Below are positions 34,831 to 47,126 of a DNA stretch of 64,000 nt, piece by piece. How positions within the stretch are numbered: the first letter of the stretch is position 1; each line of letters starts with the position of its first letter. The translations under genes and the position numbers were made by a program. This DNA comes from Isoetes taiwanensis (lineage: Eukaryota > Streptophyta > Lycopodiopsida > Isoetales > Isoetaceae): NCBI GenBank assembly GCA_021234155.1, contig JAJEKV010000008.1, positions 13,825,410 through 13,889,409 of the forward strand, given 5' to 3'. The notes beneath the pieces were generated by a model. That model was not told the DNA's origin. It saw only the letters and a program-made list of their open reading frames with translations, and did not search any database.

Positions 34831-35219
34831 CTAGCTGAATATAAGATTTGTTTAACATCCATCGCCAGTCAGATTTGGGCCTCTTTTGCACCAGAACTAA
34901 GATCTATTCGACTTAGCAGCGGGTTGGAGAAGAGAAATGTTCGCAGCGATAAATTTCTTGTAAGAGTATGTTTAAATTAGTAGTTACTACTATGTAACTT
35001 ACCTTTTTATTTAATGTCTATAATTGAAAAACGGTCTTCCGTCAATTAAAATTTTTTTATGTCAGTTGAAAGGTTCAAATTGATCAACATTCTGTCATAT
35101 GAAAGACAAAAAAAAAAGTGCCGTCATTGAGGGGGTGCCTGTCAAACTTGAATGCACCCTCCAAAATAGTGGAATAACCTATGCAAACTGCACTAGTCTT
35201 TGAATCTACAACCATACAC

Positions 35220-38073
35220 TTAACTTCCCTTGTTATCTTGGGAGGCTCCCTGCATTAGATCCTCGCCAAACTCTAGACCTCCATTTGCAAAGGTTTGTTG
35301 CTCCACGAGTGTCTCGTCTGCAATTCCCCAAACACGATGCTTGTACACTTGGACTTCTATCGTTGCTGAAAATGAATGCCGGCATGCAGGTTCCCAGTCT
35401 AACTTCCCGATAGGGGCCAGAATAGGATTTGAGAATGTCTCAAAAGCTGCTGTTGCAAATATCTGTCAAGCACAAACAATAGAAAATTAGAAGAATGTAG
35501 CAATAATTTGTAGACTGCAAGCTGAGTAAATAAGGCTAATGATATACAAATAAAAATGAGACAAATTCTTGTTTTGAAGAGAATTCTTGCTTTGTATTTC
35601 AGATGTCCCACCCCTTTGACATATCCATCCAGATCCATTTGCCCAAACGCCTTGGAACTACTGCCTAACTCTTTCACATGTTACTGTAAAACACTGAAGG
35701 CAGAAACTGGTACATAATGTGCCTATCTTCTTGTAATGTGGCTATCTTCTTGTCTAAGAAAAATCTTTGTGCATGTTCTTAGTCCTAGCGTTTTTTCTCT
35801 TACAGTTGAAGCCTCTCATCGATCAAACGTTTGTTGTAATGGGCCTTATGGAGATGAGTATGGCATCAATAGCATAAGGACTGCTCAAGTTACAGATTCC
35901 ACGCTATGCAGATAAGACCATCATAAAATAAGCTGGATCAAGTTCCAGATGGCAATTTTGGCCAGCTGATTAGGCATCAATGGTTAAGGTACATTTATAT
36001 ATGGGATATGGACGTTCTTGAACTGAAGAGAATCAGGTTCAGCCAAGCATAACAACTACATGGAGTAGCAAATAATCCAAGATAAGGTGCTGTTAAAGAG
36101 ATTTATGGTTTCCTCCAAATTAAACGAATAGACAGATTAGCTTGAGTCCAGTAAACATACACCTAGATCATCAAATTACCGAAACAGAATATGACTATTT
36201 AACTGTCTAAAACAATAACAACATATTCTTGTCTGATACCTTATTACCTTTATTGAATGAGATGGACCTATGGCAGTGACAGAAAATTCCCCATCCGTTG
36301 GATTGATATTGATGTCCTTAAAAAAAGTGCCAATGTCATTAGTGCGCATATCAATGTGTTCCTTTTGTGACCTATAGCCCATTGCAAATATGAAGGGGGT
36401 CTTTAAGAGCTTTGAGATCTTGAAGTATGCTCCAGAACACACAACCTGAGACAATTGAGTGAAATGTTAAGTGAATCAACAAATATACAAAAACATACAT
36501 ATCTGAATTGCAGATTGTCAGAAAATATTAATCAAATAAAACCTAATATCCAAATGCACATACTGCCCACAAAGCTGCAAATAATACTTCTACAAATTTA
36601 TGTTCATGCTTATGGCTAGCTCTTTCAGCCTGTCTTAAGCAGAGCCTGCCTTAAGCAGACAAGTAATTCTAATGAGTGAAAAACAAAAAGTAGCAAATTA
36701 GATTCAACAGTAGAAGTCTTGCAACAATGCTGCGGAAGCTTGATGAACAAGTATTCTGCAGCTTAGAAGAGGAAATTGAAGTAATTAACAATGAAAAACG
36801 GAACTATAGAATGGTAATCTCGGACTGCCCGGAGCAGCAGTCGCCACCTCAAGGCCATTTTTAGAAGCGCTTTGAAGTGACAGCACATAGGCCATTGATA
36901 GTAAGTACAGCATGTGGCTGGTAGCATTCAAATCAAAATAACGGTTTAAATTGAAGAACCTGGGAAGAATTATCAGATGACTGGGCCTGAAGCCAAATAT
37001 GCCCATTAGGAAATGTCTCACCCCAGTTCTTTTCTTGATGCCCAAAACCAGTTCCAACTAATTCCTTAGCAATAACGGAGTTAGAAAGGCTGTACTCTGC
37101 TACTGATCCCAAGCTGTAGATGTACCAATGCGTTGGAAATATTGGGATTTTCCTCGCCCAACCTTCAGGCCCCTTGTGGGAATCACCTGCACTCCATGAA
37201 ACCTAGATTGGATCAAAGAAAAATTATATTTTTTGCAATGAAACTGCATAAAACATCATGGACAAGGATTTTACAGCAAACTGCATTTTCCAAGGTTACA
37301 AAAAGAGGTTTCAGTGATTATAATAAAGCTGGCATTATCTTTATCTACCAAATAAGACATCACTGGAAGATTCAACACCATTTACTGATGACACTAAATA
37401 TGTTTTATGTGTACAACTATTAAAGAACCTAGTATAAAAAACATACACTATGTTTCATTAGCTTCACGTTTTGCAAATTTTCAAAGCACGAGACAGACCT
37501 CACGGTGCAGATGAGCATCCAAATGAAAATTGTCGATGGTGACATCAAAAAAAGTCTGATGTGGCTCCATCTTCACATGAGCAATACCAGGTGCCTCCCA
37601 TTGGAAACCATCTGGCTCTGCATTGCCTTCTGTTGTGGACAATGAAGTGAACCTTGCATCCTGCATGATCAGGTTTCAAGGTTAGGAAAAAAAGGAGGGC
37701 TGGTATAGCTTCTGTGAACATTGTTCAGGCCTAAGTAAGCATTGATGCATGAAAAAATCCTCAGGTTGAGCCCAAGGAAGAATTGAAGTACCTTTGTTTT
37801 ATATGCCAAGGCATAAGTATGACCAGCCTTCATGTTCTCAAGGTCACTATCAGGTCCAGGGCAGATGAGCATAGTTACTTGGCTTTCCTCCGTAGCATAA
37901 TTTGTAGCTAAAATCAGCCCCAAACTCAAGCCGTTATTTGTATCAGTGATTCTGGTATACCAGCCTTCAAACGATGGATATGGGCGAATTTTCTGTGGCA
38001 AAAGCGGGCTGTAACTTGGCCTATGGGGATCCCATGGGTGGCTACCCGTATGCAAAACAGATTGAAGAGCCAT
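35220..38073 (-). CDS. Tocopherol cyclase-family protein, five exons
   Basis: Exons on the minus strand: 38073-37792, 37660-37499, 37202-36960, 36445-36248, 35462-35220. All four introns have GT/AG borders and phase 0, and the exons join into 375 codons plus stop without any correction. Family landmarks in order: PSFEGWYTRI (about residue 36), GLSLGLILA, FFDVTIDNF (near 137), GPEGWARKIPIFPTHWYIYSLG (near 160), GHQEKNWGETFPNGHIWLQAQ (near 202), SGAYFKISKLL...FAMGYRS (near 235) and a C-terminal PILAPIGKLDWEPACRHSFSATIEVQVY. This is the tocopherol-cyclase domain layout (PF14249 type). True VTE1 is about 490 residues with a plastid transit peptide; this protein is shorter, with no obvious transit peptide from this start, so an upstream exon or a different role is possible. 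Confidence 0.85.
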
Positions 38074-38320
38074 CCTGGATTAAGCATGTTCATCGCTGTC
38101 CATGGTTGCCTTTTTATCATCACACAAGTGACAGCACACACAGTGAATGCACGGCATTTTGACAGCACACAGAAGTGAATGCAGGGCATTTTGGAAATCG
38201 AAGACGAACCTTGATTTTTTAGAGATGATAGCGGCGATCTGTGCAGGAACAGGCTTTTCATCTTCTTATCTATGTAACCTTTACTCTTTTTTATTTTATT
38301 TTTTTTTTCAGGGGTTTGCC

Positions 38321-38775
38321 TAGGGGAGGGTGCCCATAAAGCGCCCACTTAAAGGGTAAAAATTATATTACAATGGGTTTAATTCGTTTTAATCACCTAT
38401 TTTGATATAACACAATAAAATTTCAAAGTTTAGCTTTAAATTGGTACTAAACATGAGTTGTTTCGACAAATCGAAAGCTCGCTATGAAGATTTTAAGTTC
38501 TATCCTTATTTTGATCCCAATAGACCACTAAATGCCCTTCAATGGACCACTAAAAGACCTTCAATGGACCACCAAATGCTCACACTTGACCTTCATTGGC
38601 CCACAAGTGCCGATTAATAGACCATGCATTTAAATTTTTTGGTACTTTTTTAAGGTGGGCTATGTAGGGCTATTAAAGGGTTAAGTTGGGCTATTAAAGG
38701 GTAAAAAGTAGGCCATTAAAGGGCAAAAAGTGGGCCATTGAAGGGGAATGGTTGGAAGAGGGGCACCCTCCCCTA
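38321..38775. mobile_element. Mariner-like MITE, about 450 bp
   Basis: The ends TAGGGGAGGGTGCCC (38321-38335) and GGGCACCCTCCCCTA (38761-38775) are a perfect 15-bp inverted repeat. If the outer TA is the target duplication, the element is 38323-38773, as for Tc1/mariner-derived MITEs. The interior has complementary subrepeats (CCTTCAATGGACCAC left, GTGGGCCATTGAAGG right). It lies about 250 bp upstream of the tocopherol-cyclase-like start codon. Confidence 0.8.
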
Positions 38776-39899
38776 ATCCAAGTGCACGATTTCGTGCAAT
38801 TCTAGCCTATACACGTGTAGGTCACGTGCATCCAAGCGTCGCCCACGTGTAATCACACTTCGAGGCGGACCCTTTTGTATGCCCGCGTGTAATCACGCCA
38901 GGCGACCCTTTTGTTTCCTAGTGCTAAGTTCTTTAATGGCTCGACGGAACCTTGATTGGCAACTACGGCTTTGCAATTGCAATGAGCAGATATTGGTTTT
39001 ATGAATTTTGCATATGAACGAAATTTTCCTTTACTGTTACATACAATTTGCATCTTTGGCACTAAGAATACATCCCGAGGCCTTTGGTGCGTAATGAATG
39101 GAGATTCAGTCTTGTATGCATTTGAAAACCGTTTGGAAAATGGGGTCATTAGGTCTCCATCACAACAATAGGCGATTTCAATCTTAGACAGGCTTTAGTC
39201 TATGATCGAGAAGACCGAACACATGTGTTTGCTAAATGGTAAGTGATGCCTCTTTGTTGTTTTGCAGTTAACCAGCTACAATCTAAAAAATGACATCTAT
39301 ATGTTTTCTTGGGTAACGCTACTTAGTGCCTATAAATTCTAAGATGAGCTTGTTTTCTAGAACTTCAAATCTTCAAGAGTTAGCATATGCCTTTATTTGT
39401 TAAATTCTGTTTGCAGATGCTTATTTCATTGCATGGATACTATGTGGAGTTATGAAGCAACGAGCTATTATGCCATGGTCCGTGATCTTCTTTCTCTCAA
39501 CTTTAACTGGTCCATTGTCCTCCTCTTTAATCAATTCTTCTTCAATTTTGTGCATCAATTCAGGAGCTCCTATATAGGCTGGATATGGTGATAGCATTTT
39601 GCTTTTAGTGAAAAGTCACTCGGGACCTTTAGAGAAGACTGTATGAATGGGATTACATGAAGTGCCATCATTCGCGGATATGCAGATGTTCAAAAAGTAT
39701 TGCAATTTTTAGTTTGTACTTTCGAATAGGCAGCATATTTGGATTAAAATGTGCAAAAAGAGAGAACAGGCCTTGTTAAACTGTATTTCTTCTTTGCAGC
39801 CAAAAAAATAACATGTTGGAGTACCTTTTTCGTCTTTGATCCTCCACTGCCATTTAATTCTCATATTTTGGAACAAAATGGATGCAGGTTAGAAATCTT

Positions 39900-40800
39900 C
39901 TTTAAGATTATACGTAGAATCTAGATCTTTGAACATGCTTACGATTTATGCATGGAATGTTATGATTAGTGCATATATTCTTCTAGGACTTGATGGGGAT
40001 GCTCTTCACTTGTTTGATAACATGATCATGGAAGATGTGACAGTTTCACCTTTAGCACAATTGTTGTTATTTACGATGGGGCTGCTAGTATAGAATGTGG
40101 CAGAGAGATGCATAGGTGCACTATGGCATTTGGACTTTGAGTCAGATATAATTGTTGCAACTACCCTTGTTGGAATGTACGACCTTTGATAGAATGCCAT
40201 GATTGCTACATATGTCCAAATTAAGGAAGATGACAAAGCTGTAAAGCTGTTTCAGGGAATGCAAAGGCATGCTACCCTTACGACGTAGAGATTTGGAGGA
40301 TGGGAAAAAGTTGCTTATTAAGTGATTTTTGATGGATATAGCTATTGATACTGCCCTTGTTCACAAATATGCAAAAAATTGTTACTTGAAGGAGAGACTA
40401 GAAGTATTTAAAGGGATGTCTGACTGCAACATAACTCCATAAACAACAATAATTGCATTTTCCCTTTTAACAGGTGTGTAAAGGTAGTGCTTTTGATTTT
40501 TCAGCACATGCAACTGGGAAGTTTCTAGAAGATGTAATTAGAGGGAATTGTACTTCGCGCAATCACTTTGATCAGTGCCCTTGAAGTATGTCTCATTTTA
40601 ACAGCTAACAGAGGGAGCATGGATACATGCTCAAGTGTTGCATAGTCGGTCAGACTTGAATCCTGCAGCAACCAGTACTGTGATAAATATGTATGTGTGC
40701 AACGTTATCACAACACATTAGCCTTGATATGCAAGTTTTTAAATAAAGACGTGATGATACCATTTGGAGGAAGAGATACCAATGCCTTCTATAAAGCAAT
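39900..40800 (+). pseudogene. Pentatricopeptide-repeat (PPR) protein pseudogene
   Basis: With several frame changes the plus strand gives the PLS-type PPR pattern: AWNVMISAYILLGLDGDALHLF (about 39935-40010), SPFTFSTIVV, ASIECGREMHRC, ATYVQIKEDDKAVKLF (about 40205-40255), KFLEDVIRG and GAWIHAQVLHSRSDLNPA (about 40615-40670). PPR proteins of this class bind organellar RNA for editing or processing. Several stops and shifts show the copy is dead. Confidence 0.75.
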
Positions 40801-40985
40801 ATACTCATTGGCTTAGTTTCTTCTAGACCTGTGCGTGACTGATCTTTCCTTCACATTTATGCATTTATGGATACAAAAAATTCAAGTGATAGACCATATG
40901 TAGCAGCACCTTATTCTTGTTCTTGTTATAAATATATGAAAAAGAATGACCTGCCAGTAAATACATCGTGACTACAGAGAGAATC

Positions 40986-41095
40986 GGGTAAAAGCACGCT
41001 GTGGTGTTCCAATTCGGCTGTCCCCCCTGTCCCCCCAAAATGTGGCGTTGCATCCACCACTTTTGTGGTATGAAAGTATAATTATGGCACCGCTC
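40986..41095 (+). repeat. Left terminal inverted repeat of element tB
   Basis: The outer 22 bp match the right end. Farther in, ACCACTTTTGTGGTA parallels ACCACCTTTGTGGTA of the right end. The word CCAAAATGTGGCG also occurs at both ends but in the same orientation, so the inner part is not a simple inverted copy. Confidence 0.7.
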
Positions 41096-41257
41096 AGCTG
41101 CCGGTATTTAAGAATAGAGTCCCAATTTGTGGGGGAAATTCTAATTTCAAAAACTAAAATTCAAATTCAAATTCCTATTCTTTGGCCCCTTCCTGTTCTT
41201 TGCCTACGTCCTGTTCTTTGGCTCCCTCCCTGCTGCGAGCTCCAATCCATTGTGGAT

Positions 41258-42010
41258 ATGGATGTCAATGAGGTAATCTGTACACAAACCCGGCATTTCA
41301 GGCGGGGAAAGCGAAAAAGAAGAACCAAGGAACAAGAAATGTTGAAGAAAAAGAGCAGAGGAAAAGAAGAAGAGAAGAAAAATTGAGCTTGTAGAATTGG
41401 CGGAAGGATCCGGTTCATCAAGAAGTGCAAGCAAAGAACGCCATTACTGTCCTTAGTTTGCTAACGTCTTTCCATAAACGGACCAAAGAATGGAGGATAG
41501 CCACGAAGAAAGAAATTTTACTTGATTTTTGAGGGATAAAACATTGGAAAAATTCATAGGTGAAGAATTAAAGGATTTGGAAGCCAAGAGCATCGTTATA
41601 AGGAGCCTCACGGGAGTCCATGCAACTATCAAACTCTCTACGGCAAAGAATGACGCCTAGCAGCCAAGAATAGCTTTGCCTTGCAATGTTCGTACCCACG
41701 CCGCCGTGCGATTCTCAAACAAGTGACAAAATCAGCCAAATGAGATCTTGGAAAGGTATTAGGTGTTCACCCAAGAAACCCGCAAAAGGCAAAGAAAAAA
41801 AAGGGAAGAGATCGATTACAATGGTGGGAAATGGGTTTCTTACAAGAGGGCTAAAAAAGATTGATGCAATTTCAGATGAACATATAGAAAAGATTCAAAA
41901 ATTTTGGATTGAGAACACGAGTGTCTCCTAACACAAAGGATGTTAGAACTAGAAGATTGAGAGAAATGTAAGAGAAGAACATGCGCCCACTATCCGGAGG
42001 AATCACAAAA
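41258..42010 (+). pseudogene. 5' exons of the tB transposase-like gene
   Basis: A start at 41258 (MDVNE, followed by a GTAATC donor-like site) precedes a very basic stretch (RRGKRKRRTKEQEML) typical of a nuclear localisation signal. The next recognisable block, 41840-41975, reads KKIDAISDEHIEKIQKFWIENTSVS and, after a one-base loss in a C-run at about 41928, PNTKDVRTRRL. This FW-x-NT-x-VSPN-KDV pattern looks like a conserved N-terminal module. It is absent from the copy in element tA. Confidence 0.5.
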
Positions 42011-43099
42011 GTTAGTTTATTTCGTTAATCATGTTTTCTTAGTTATGGTGCTTAGTATGGTGGTGCATGTGGTGGTTATTGTGTTGTATAAGTTGATTGT
42101 GGTGTATCTTGTATGCAAACATGTGAATTGTGTGTAGTTGACTCTAGTCCGAAATGCAATATTTAATGTTTGGAATATTATTAGAACATGGTAATTGAGT
42201 ACTCCTTTCTTTGGGTGTGTGTAATGCGGTCTAAAAATATTTGAGCTATAACTAACTCATCACGAGATACAAATTTTGTTGAATAAAGACAATCGATTCA
42301 AGCACAACTCTATTGGAAAGTATGATATATTAAAAAGGATCTTACAATATTTGGCTTTCCATTGAAAGCTCAGATCCGGAGAACTAAATTTACATGCATG
42401 ATTTCTAAGCAACGAAATCTTGCCGGTATGGTAGCTCGGCGGGTGCATCCAAAATTATTGTTTTACGCACTAAAGCATCTAAGCTTTCTGCGGTCATCCC
42501 AATTTAACAGATGAGGTTTGCGGTGCTTCCCCGCATCCCCCGGTGGTAAGCACGCAATTCACGCCAAAGTAAAATCCGTTGTTGCGAGTCGAGCGGACAA
42601 GTGACAGAGAACAATATACCGGTTGCCCTTGCAAAGAACATGTAACATAAGCTCATGAACTCGTCTAAGAGCTCTCTTCTGTCAATCGACTCAAGCATAG
42701 CCATTGAAGGCCCAAAGATCGGTCTGTTGTATGCCTTTAGGTTGGATTCGAAATCAGCAAAGAAGGTGGATTTAGGCATATCCACCTTCGAGAGATTTAT
42801 CACGAGCCCTGTTTAACATGTGCCGAATGCCCTCCTCGGGCACCCTACAATAGCCGTAGTGATCTCACGAACATGGATCCTACCATGTTGCGAAATGAAC
42901 TTCTTGAATTGGCCTTGAATTGGGAATGAAATGCCAAAAATGGGGCGTAAGGAAGGATTTAGGACCGGATCCTTTTCTAATGATTAGAAGAGGAATGTAA
43001 TTATTATCGGGGTGTACGAATTTCAGAAGTGTTTATGAGAGCAGGCTAGGCAGATTTTTTATGTCAGACGAAATAGGATAAAAGTGATGTGATGTGATG

Positions 43100-43920
43100 T
43101 GTGGTATCGTGATGGTGTGGTGTGGTGTGGTGTGGTGTGGTGTGGTGTGGTGTGGTGTGGTGTGGGTTGCATTATGTCCATGGTGTCATGTGGGTGTGTG
43201 CATGTTAATGTATGATCTGGAGAATCTCCCCCCTCACCCCACCACACCCCATCTATCCCACCACCATAGACTACCACCACATCTTTGCGACCACCACATT
43301 ACCACCACATGCACACACATCCCACCACATCCTACGCCACACCCCTCCACCACCACCACACTCCACCACCACCACATCACACCACAATCCACAACACCAC
43401 ACCACACCACCACCACTACACCCCCCACCACACTCCACCACCACCACCCTCCACCACACACCACCACGACCACCACACCCCACCACCACACTCCACCACA
43501 CCACATCATAGCACCACACACCACTACACACACCACCACCACCCCGCCCCACCACCACACACCACACACCACTCCACCACCCCCCCACCACCCACCCCAC
43601 CACCACCCACACACCACTCCACCACCCCCCCACCACGCCCCCACCACACCACACACCACTCCACCACCTCCACCACCACCCCCACCACCCACCCCACCAC
43701 CACCACACACCCTCCACCACCCCCCCACCACCACCCCCCACCACCACCTCCACCACCACCACACTCCACCACCCCTCCACACTCCACCATTTTGGTGTAT
43801 GGTGTGTGGTGAATGGTATGGTGTGTGGTGGGGTGTGGTGGTGTGTGGTAATGTACACGACACTAAGGTGCTCGCTCGTGAATATGATGAGTGTGGGGCA
43901 TGGTATGGTGCATGGTTTGG
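43100..43920. repeat. GGTGT/CCACC low-complexity array, left
   Basis: It opens with (TGTGG)n at about 43118-43165, passes to a 580-bp CCACCA/CCACAC-rich tract (43225-43790) and returns to GTGTGG (43795-43865). The strand switch makes it a huge imperfect palindrome. The long open frames across it are repeat artefacts. It lies in the presumed intron before the exon that starts at 43964. Confidence 0.95.
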
Positions 43921-43963
43921 TGTGGTATACACATCCTAACAGTTTAGTGTTCATTTCATGCAG

Positions 43964-45690
43964 ATGCTATTGTTCAAGAGGTTTTACGGACCAACATCCA
44001 GAAATTAAGATTAGATTCGAGCTTTTGAGAAGCTAAAACCCTGGTTTGTTGTGAAATTGAAGGACTTCAATAGTTCTTTGTTGCATTCAAAGACGTGAGG
44101 ATGCAAATGCTAGTGGATGGACTCAATGGGATGAGAACCAAACATCAGAAGAATTGCACTTGCACTGCGATGTTTGTAGATCACATGAACTTGGTCAATG
44201 CGAGGGGCACACCAAGCATAAAATTGCAAGTACAGGAAGCTTGTGGAGATCTATATTGTGTCCAAAGAGTGAATTAGATGAATTTCACAAGAAGGCGTGC
44301 ATCATTGGAAATTGTGAGAGTGTGGAATCAAGAAGTTTCAGACTGGTCCCATGGAAGGAAGTGGCGTGAGGAAAGTGAAATGGGAGTACATTGACTATGA
44401 AAAAGACAACGTCTCGAAGTTACGGTAGGAGGCCGACTCATCGGTACAATGAGGGGAACCCAAGGAGCTTCGGATAAACCGAAGAGGCGTCTAAAAATCT
44501 TTCCCTTTGCATAAATTCAAGGTACCAATGGCGGGCAAAAGCGGTTTAAGGAGCTTCGGAGAATCTCCCGGCAGATGCATGTCTCGGTAGTGGATTTTGC
44601 AGAGAACTATACATTCAAGGAACAAGAGGAGGTCGTCGATCATTTGGGTCAATAACGGATTACCATTTTGGTTCAAATAACATATCAAGTATTTCGATGG
44701 CAGATGAGATTATCAAGGAAACACATTACTATGTATCGGATGATAGGGAACCACGATACTTTGTTAGGCGGCAACACCGCTTCATGAAGCACCACAAATA
44801 TCTGGAGTAGAAAGGAAGGGTTCCAAAGAGACATTATGTGTTTCGGATGGTGCAAAGCATCTCAATTCAAGGCTTCTAGACCATTTTACTTTGTGGCTAG
44901 GTACACAAAGCGACAATCGATGTCTATATGATGTGGAATTTTTTGGTTCTAACCACGCGGGAAAGGTGAACACGATGGCAAAAGCTGCTGAGTTGAAGAG
45001 ATGGTTAAGACAAGCTGCGATTAAAATACGGCAACATAAAATTGGGTAATGCTCATGAAGTGGTAGAAGTTGCCGAAGAGATGTTTACTTGTGGAACATC
45101 GAAAGTGGATGAACACATCTGAAACCGATGAAGAGGAAGAATATAAAAAGGTTCTTTTGGGAAGTCAAGGTGGAGGATATAGATAGAAAGAAAGCATGGG
45201 GTGCAGAAAGGATTTTTTGGACACTAGGCAGATCCATTGTGTACATGCATTCAATCCCTGAATCTCCATTGCGGTTGCACTGCGAGGGAACTTTCATGCT
45301 TCTGCAGCTACTGCTTGGATGGCATGTGGGGCGGTTGTGTGAACAAGCACTACGTTGATGATTGGAAACTTCAAGTTATTGTACCATCCTCCAATGTGCA
45401 TGCTGACATTGAGGACCGTAAATCAGCAGGTCCTTGTTCTCCTCCAATCCCACGATGTTAGCAGAGGTACTTAGAGTTGGTGATAATTTTGCTGTTGTTG
45501 CTCCGAAAGGGAATGATGAGGGTTCTGAATTTTGGATTCTGATGTGCACAAAACCAAAATGGATAGTGGAGAAAGACTTCCAACTCAATGGAACATGGTA
45601 CCTCGCCGGTGATAGTGTCATAGAAGGTATGTATTACAAGAAGGGCGCAAGATCAACCATCAGCTATGATCTTTGCAGTAAAGACATTTA
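43964..45690 (+). pseudogene. SDGC/HGKG-family transposase-like gene, copy B main part
   Basis: After an acceptor (TTTCATGCAG, ending 43963) the homologous blocks are TDQHPEIKI and EKLKPWFVVKL (about 43985-44062), GWTQWDE and LHLHCDVCRSHELGQC (about 44115-44200), LDEFHKKACIIGNC (about 44275), YYVSDDRE (about 44729), SDG (44843-44851) then SQFKASRPFYFVARYT, RGKGEHDG (about 44953-44976) and a C-terminal domain at 45460-45690: VLRVGDNFAVVAPKGNDEGSEFW, CTKPKWIVEKDF, VIEGMYYKKGA. The last resembles a BAH/Tudor-like small beta domain (inference). Order and spacing match copy A at 10.9-13.0 kb. Many one-base shifts break it. Confidence 0.7.
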
Positions 45691-46213
45691 GGCATAGTAT
45701 TCACAAACGGATCCGTGCAATCGGACTTCACATGCCACCAACTAAGCGTCAAAACAGGGGATTTGTATATAGAATTTTGGATCCTTTAGATGAGGAGAAA
45801 ATTTTACGAATTTACGAAGTTCTTTTTTGATGATGATGAAATGTAAAACCATTCTCAGTAGTTTAGAACTCATGTGAAGTTTTGTGCTTCAGCTGTAAAA
45901 ATGAGTTTGTCTTGATTTCTTTTGAAGATTTGAATTCTTCTGAAACACTTGATTCCTTTGTTTGTGAGATGAATTGAATATGAATTTTCATTGAAATGAA
46001 TCGAGGTTACAATAACAATTATGTACATAAGAAAGATATACATTGATTTAAGTACGAGGTGACTCATGCACCTACATACTTCCCAATACATATGTTCCTC
46101 TCAGTTCCAGCTTTTGTTGCTTCTAATCTTAAAACTTCAAGCATGAACACTCTAACATCAACTAGATCTTGGTGCGAAATGTCCACAATAACCAAGTAGT
46201 TAACCACACTTTG

Positions 46214-46773
46214 TCAATAACAGAGTTTGGTTTGTCTGCTGCATTTAAGTTGACTTACTAGATCAGGCAACAATATATTCACTCCTTTTAAGTACCCCCT
46301 CACAAATTTGTGCATAAACGAACATACGGCAGGGCCACATGAATGACCATCGGTTTGAAGAGGCGTTCTGGAAATTTTCACAACATCTGAGGTTGTAAAG
46401 CTGAAATTATTGTGTCCAAGCAATTCCAGGAACCTGCACTCAAAGTTTGTTGGACATTGTGCCACAACAGCAAAATGCAATGAGCAAGCACTAACCTCTC
46501 AATATGTCTGCTTCTGCCATGCAAGCCCGAGCTATCAAAGTGATATATCCCTGGTTTATATCTCTGTGCGAGACACGCGTGGCTTACAATCAGAAAACAG
46601 GTCCAGTGATGTCCATCACAAGCAGGCAAAAACATGTACTGGCACTTATCCAGATTCACATGTTTCCTTATTGTTTTGTAACTATTTGTGTCCTTGGACA
46701 ATGTCGAGTGAAAAAGAGGGTCAAAGAAATGAAAGGGATGGCTCATTCCTTGGAGAATCAAGTAGTATTCCAT
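46214..46773 (-). pseudogene. Ulp1-type (C48) cysteine protease, frameshifted
   Basis: The minus strand shows the Ulp1 fold order: FLPACDGHHWTCFLI with the catalytic His (about 46645), IYHFDSSGLH with the Asp (about 46550), then after a frame change near 46455 PLQTDGHSCGPAVCSFM with the oxyanion Gln and catalytic Cys (about 46330-46350). Ulp1 enzymes remove SUMO-like modifiers. Ulp1 domains are also well known inside plant Mutator-like and other DNA transposons. It lies on the strand opposite the transposase-like gene, 0.5 kb from its end, consistent with the 3' part of a convergent accessory gene. Confidence 0.75.
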
Positions 46774-47126
46774 GTATCTGCAAACATATGCATATCATCT
46801 GGCACAATCCTGATGATCACAAATCAGATGAAAGTATCACCTTGAGAAGAGGAGGATCAATTGATCATTGAACCTTTGCGTATCGGCTTCCAAAATTTTG
46901 ATGTCGATTGGAGCTAATCCACGGCAGTTCAGTTCCACTCGGCACCACTTCCGGATGTGTATTTGGCTTTAGATAGTCGAGGGACTGCGAAGCTCTATCA
47001 TCTCTAGTTCTAAAACACACGAGAACATTTGCTCACAATCCATTCAAATATTTGAAATTGAAAAAGTACAACACATATCATAGAAATTCTTTTACTTATA
47101 TTGACTTTCAAAGAGTTTTACAAGAT

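Larger units (their letters stand above)
30735..35159. mobile_element. Possible 4.4-kb inverted-repeat element (tC)
   Basis: AGGGTTCAAGTTTGACGGC at about 30737-30755 recurs inverted at about 35136-35159 (AGGGTGCATTCAAGTTTGAC on the minus strand). Next to both lie A/T-rich palindromic subrepeats with CATATGACAG-, CTTTCAA- and TGACATA-like words. Borders and target duplications were not resolved. The interior carries a metacaspase fragment. Confidence 0.35.

Noticed and set aside
36780-36960. An extra exon (TAAPGSPRLPF) in the tocopherol-cyclase-like gene
   Set aside because: No acceptor/donor pair keeps the frame, and the flanking exons join directly in phase 0 with the family motifs in the right order.
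43094-43954. Open frames of up to 281 codons on both strands (His/Pro/Thr- or Val/Trp/Gly-rich)
   Set aside because: They are translations of the CCACC/GGTGT simple repeat in several frames at once, with no domain or start context.
46410-46871. Plus-strand open frame of 153 codons
   Set aside because: Antisense to the Ulp1 domain, which has clear catalytic motifs on the minus strand.
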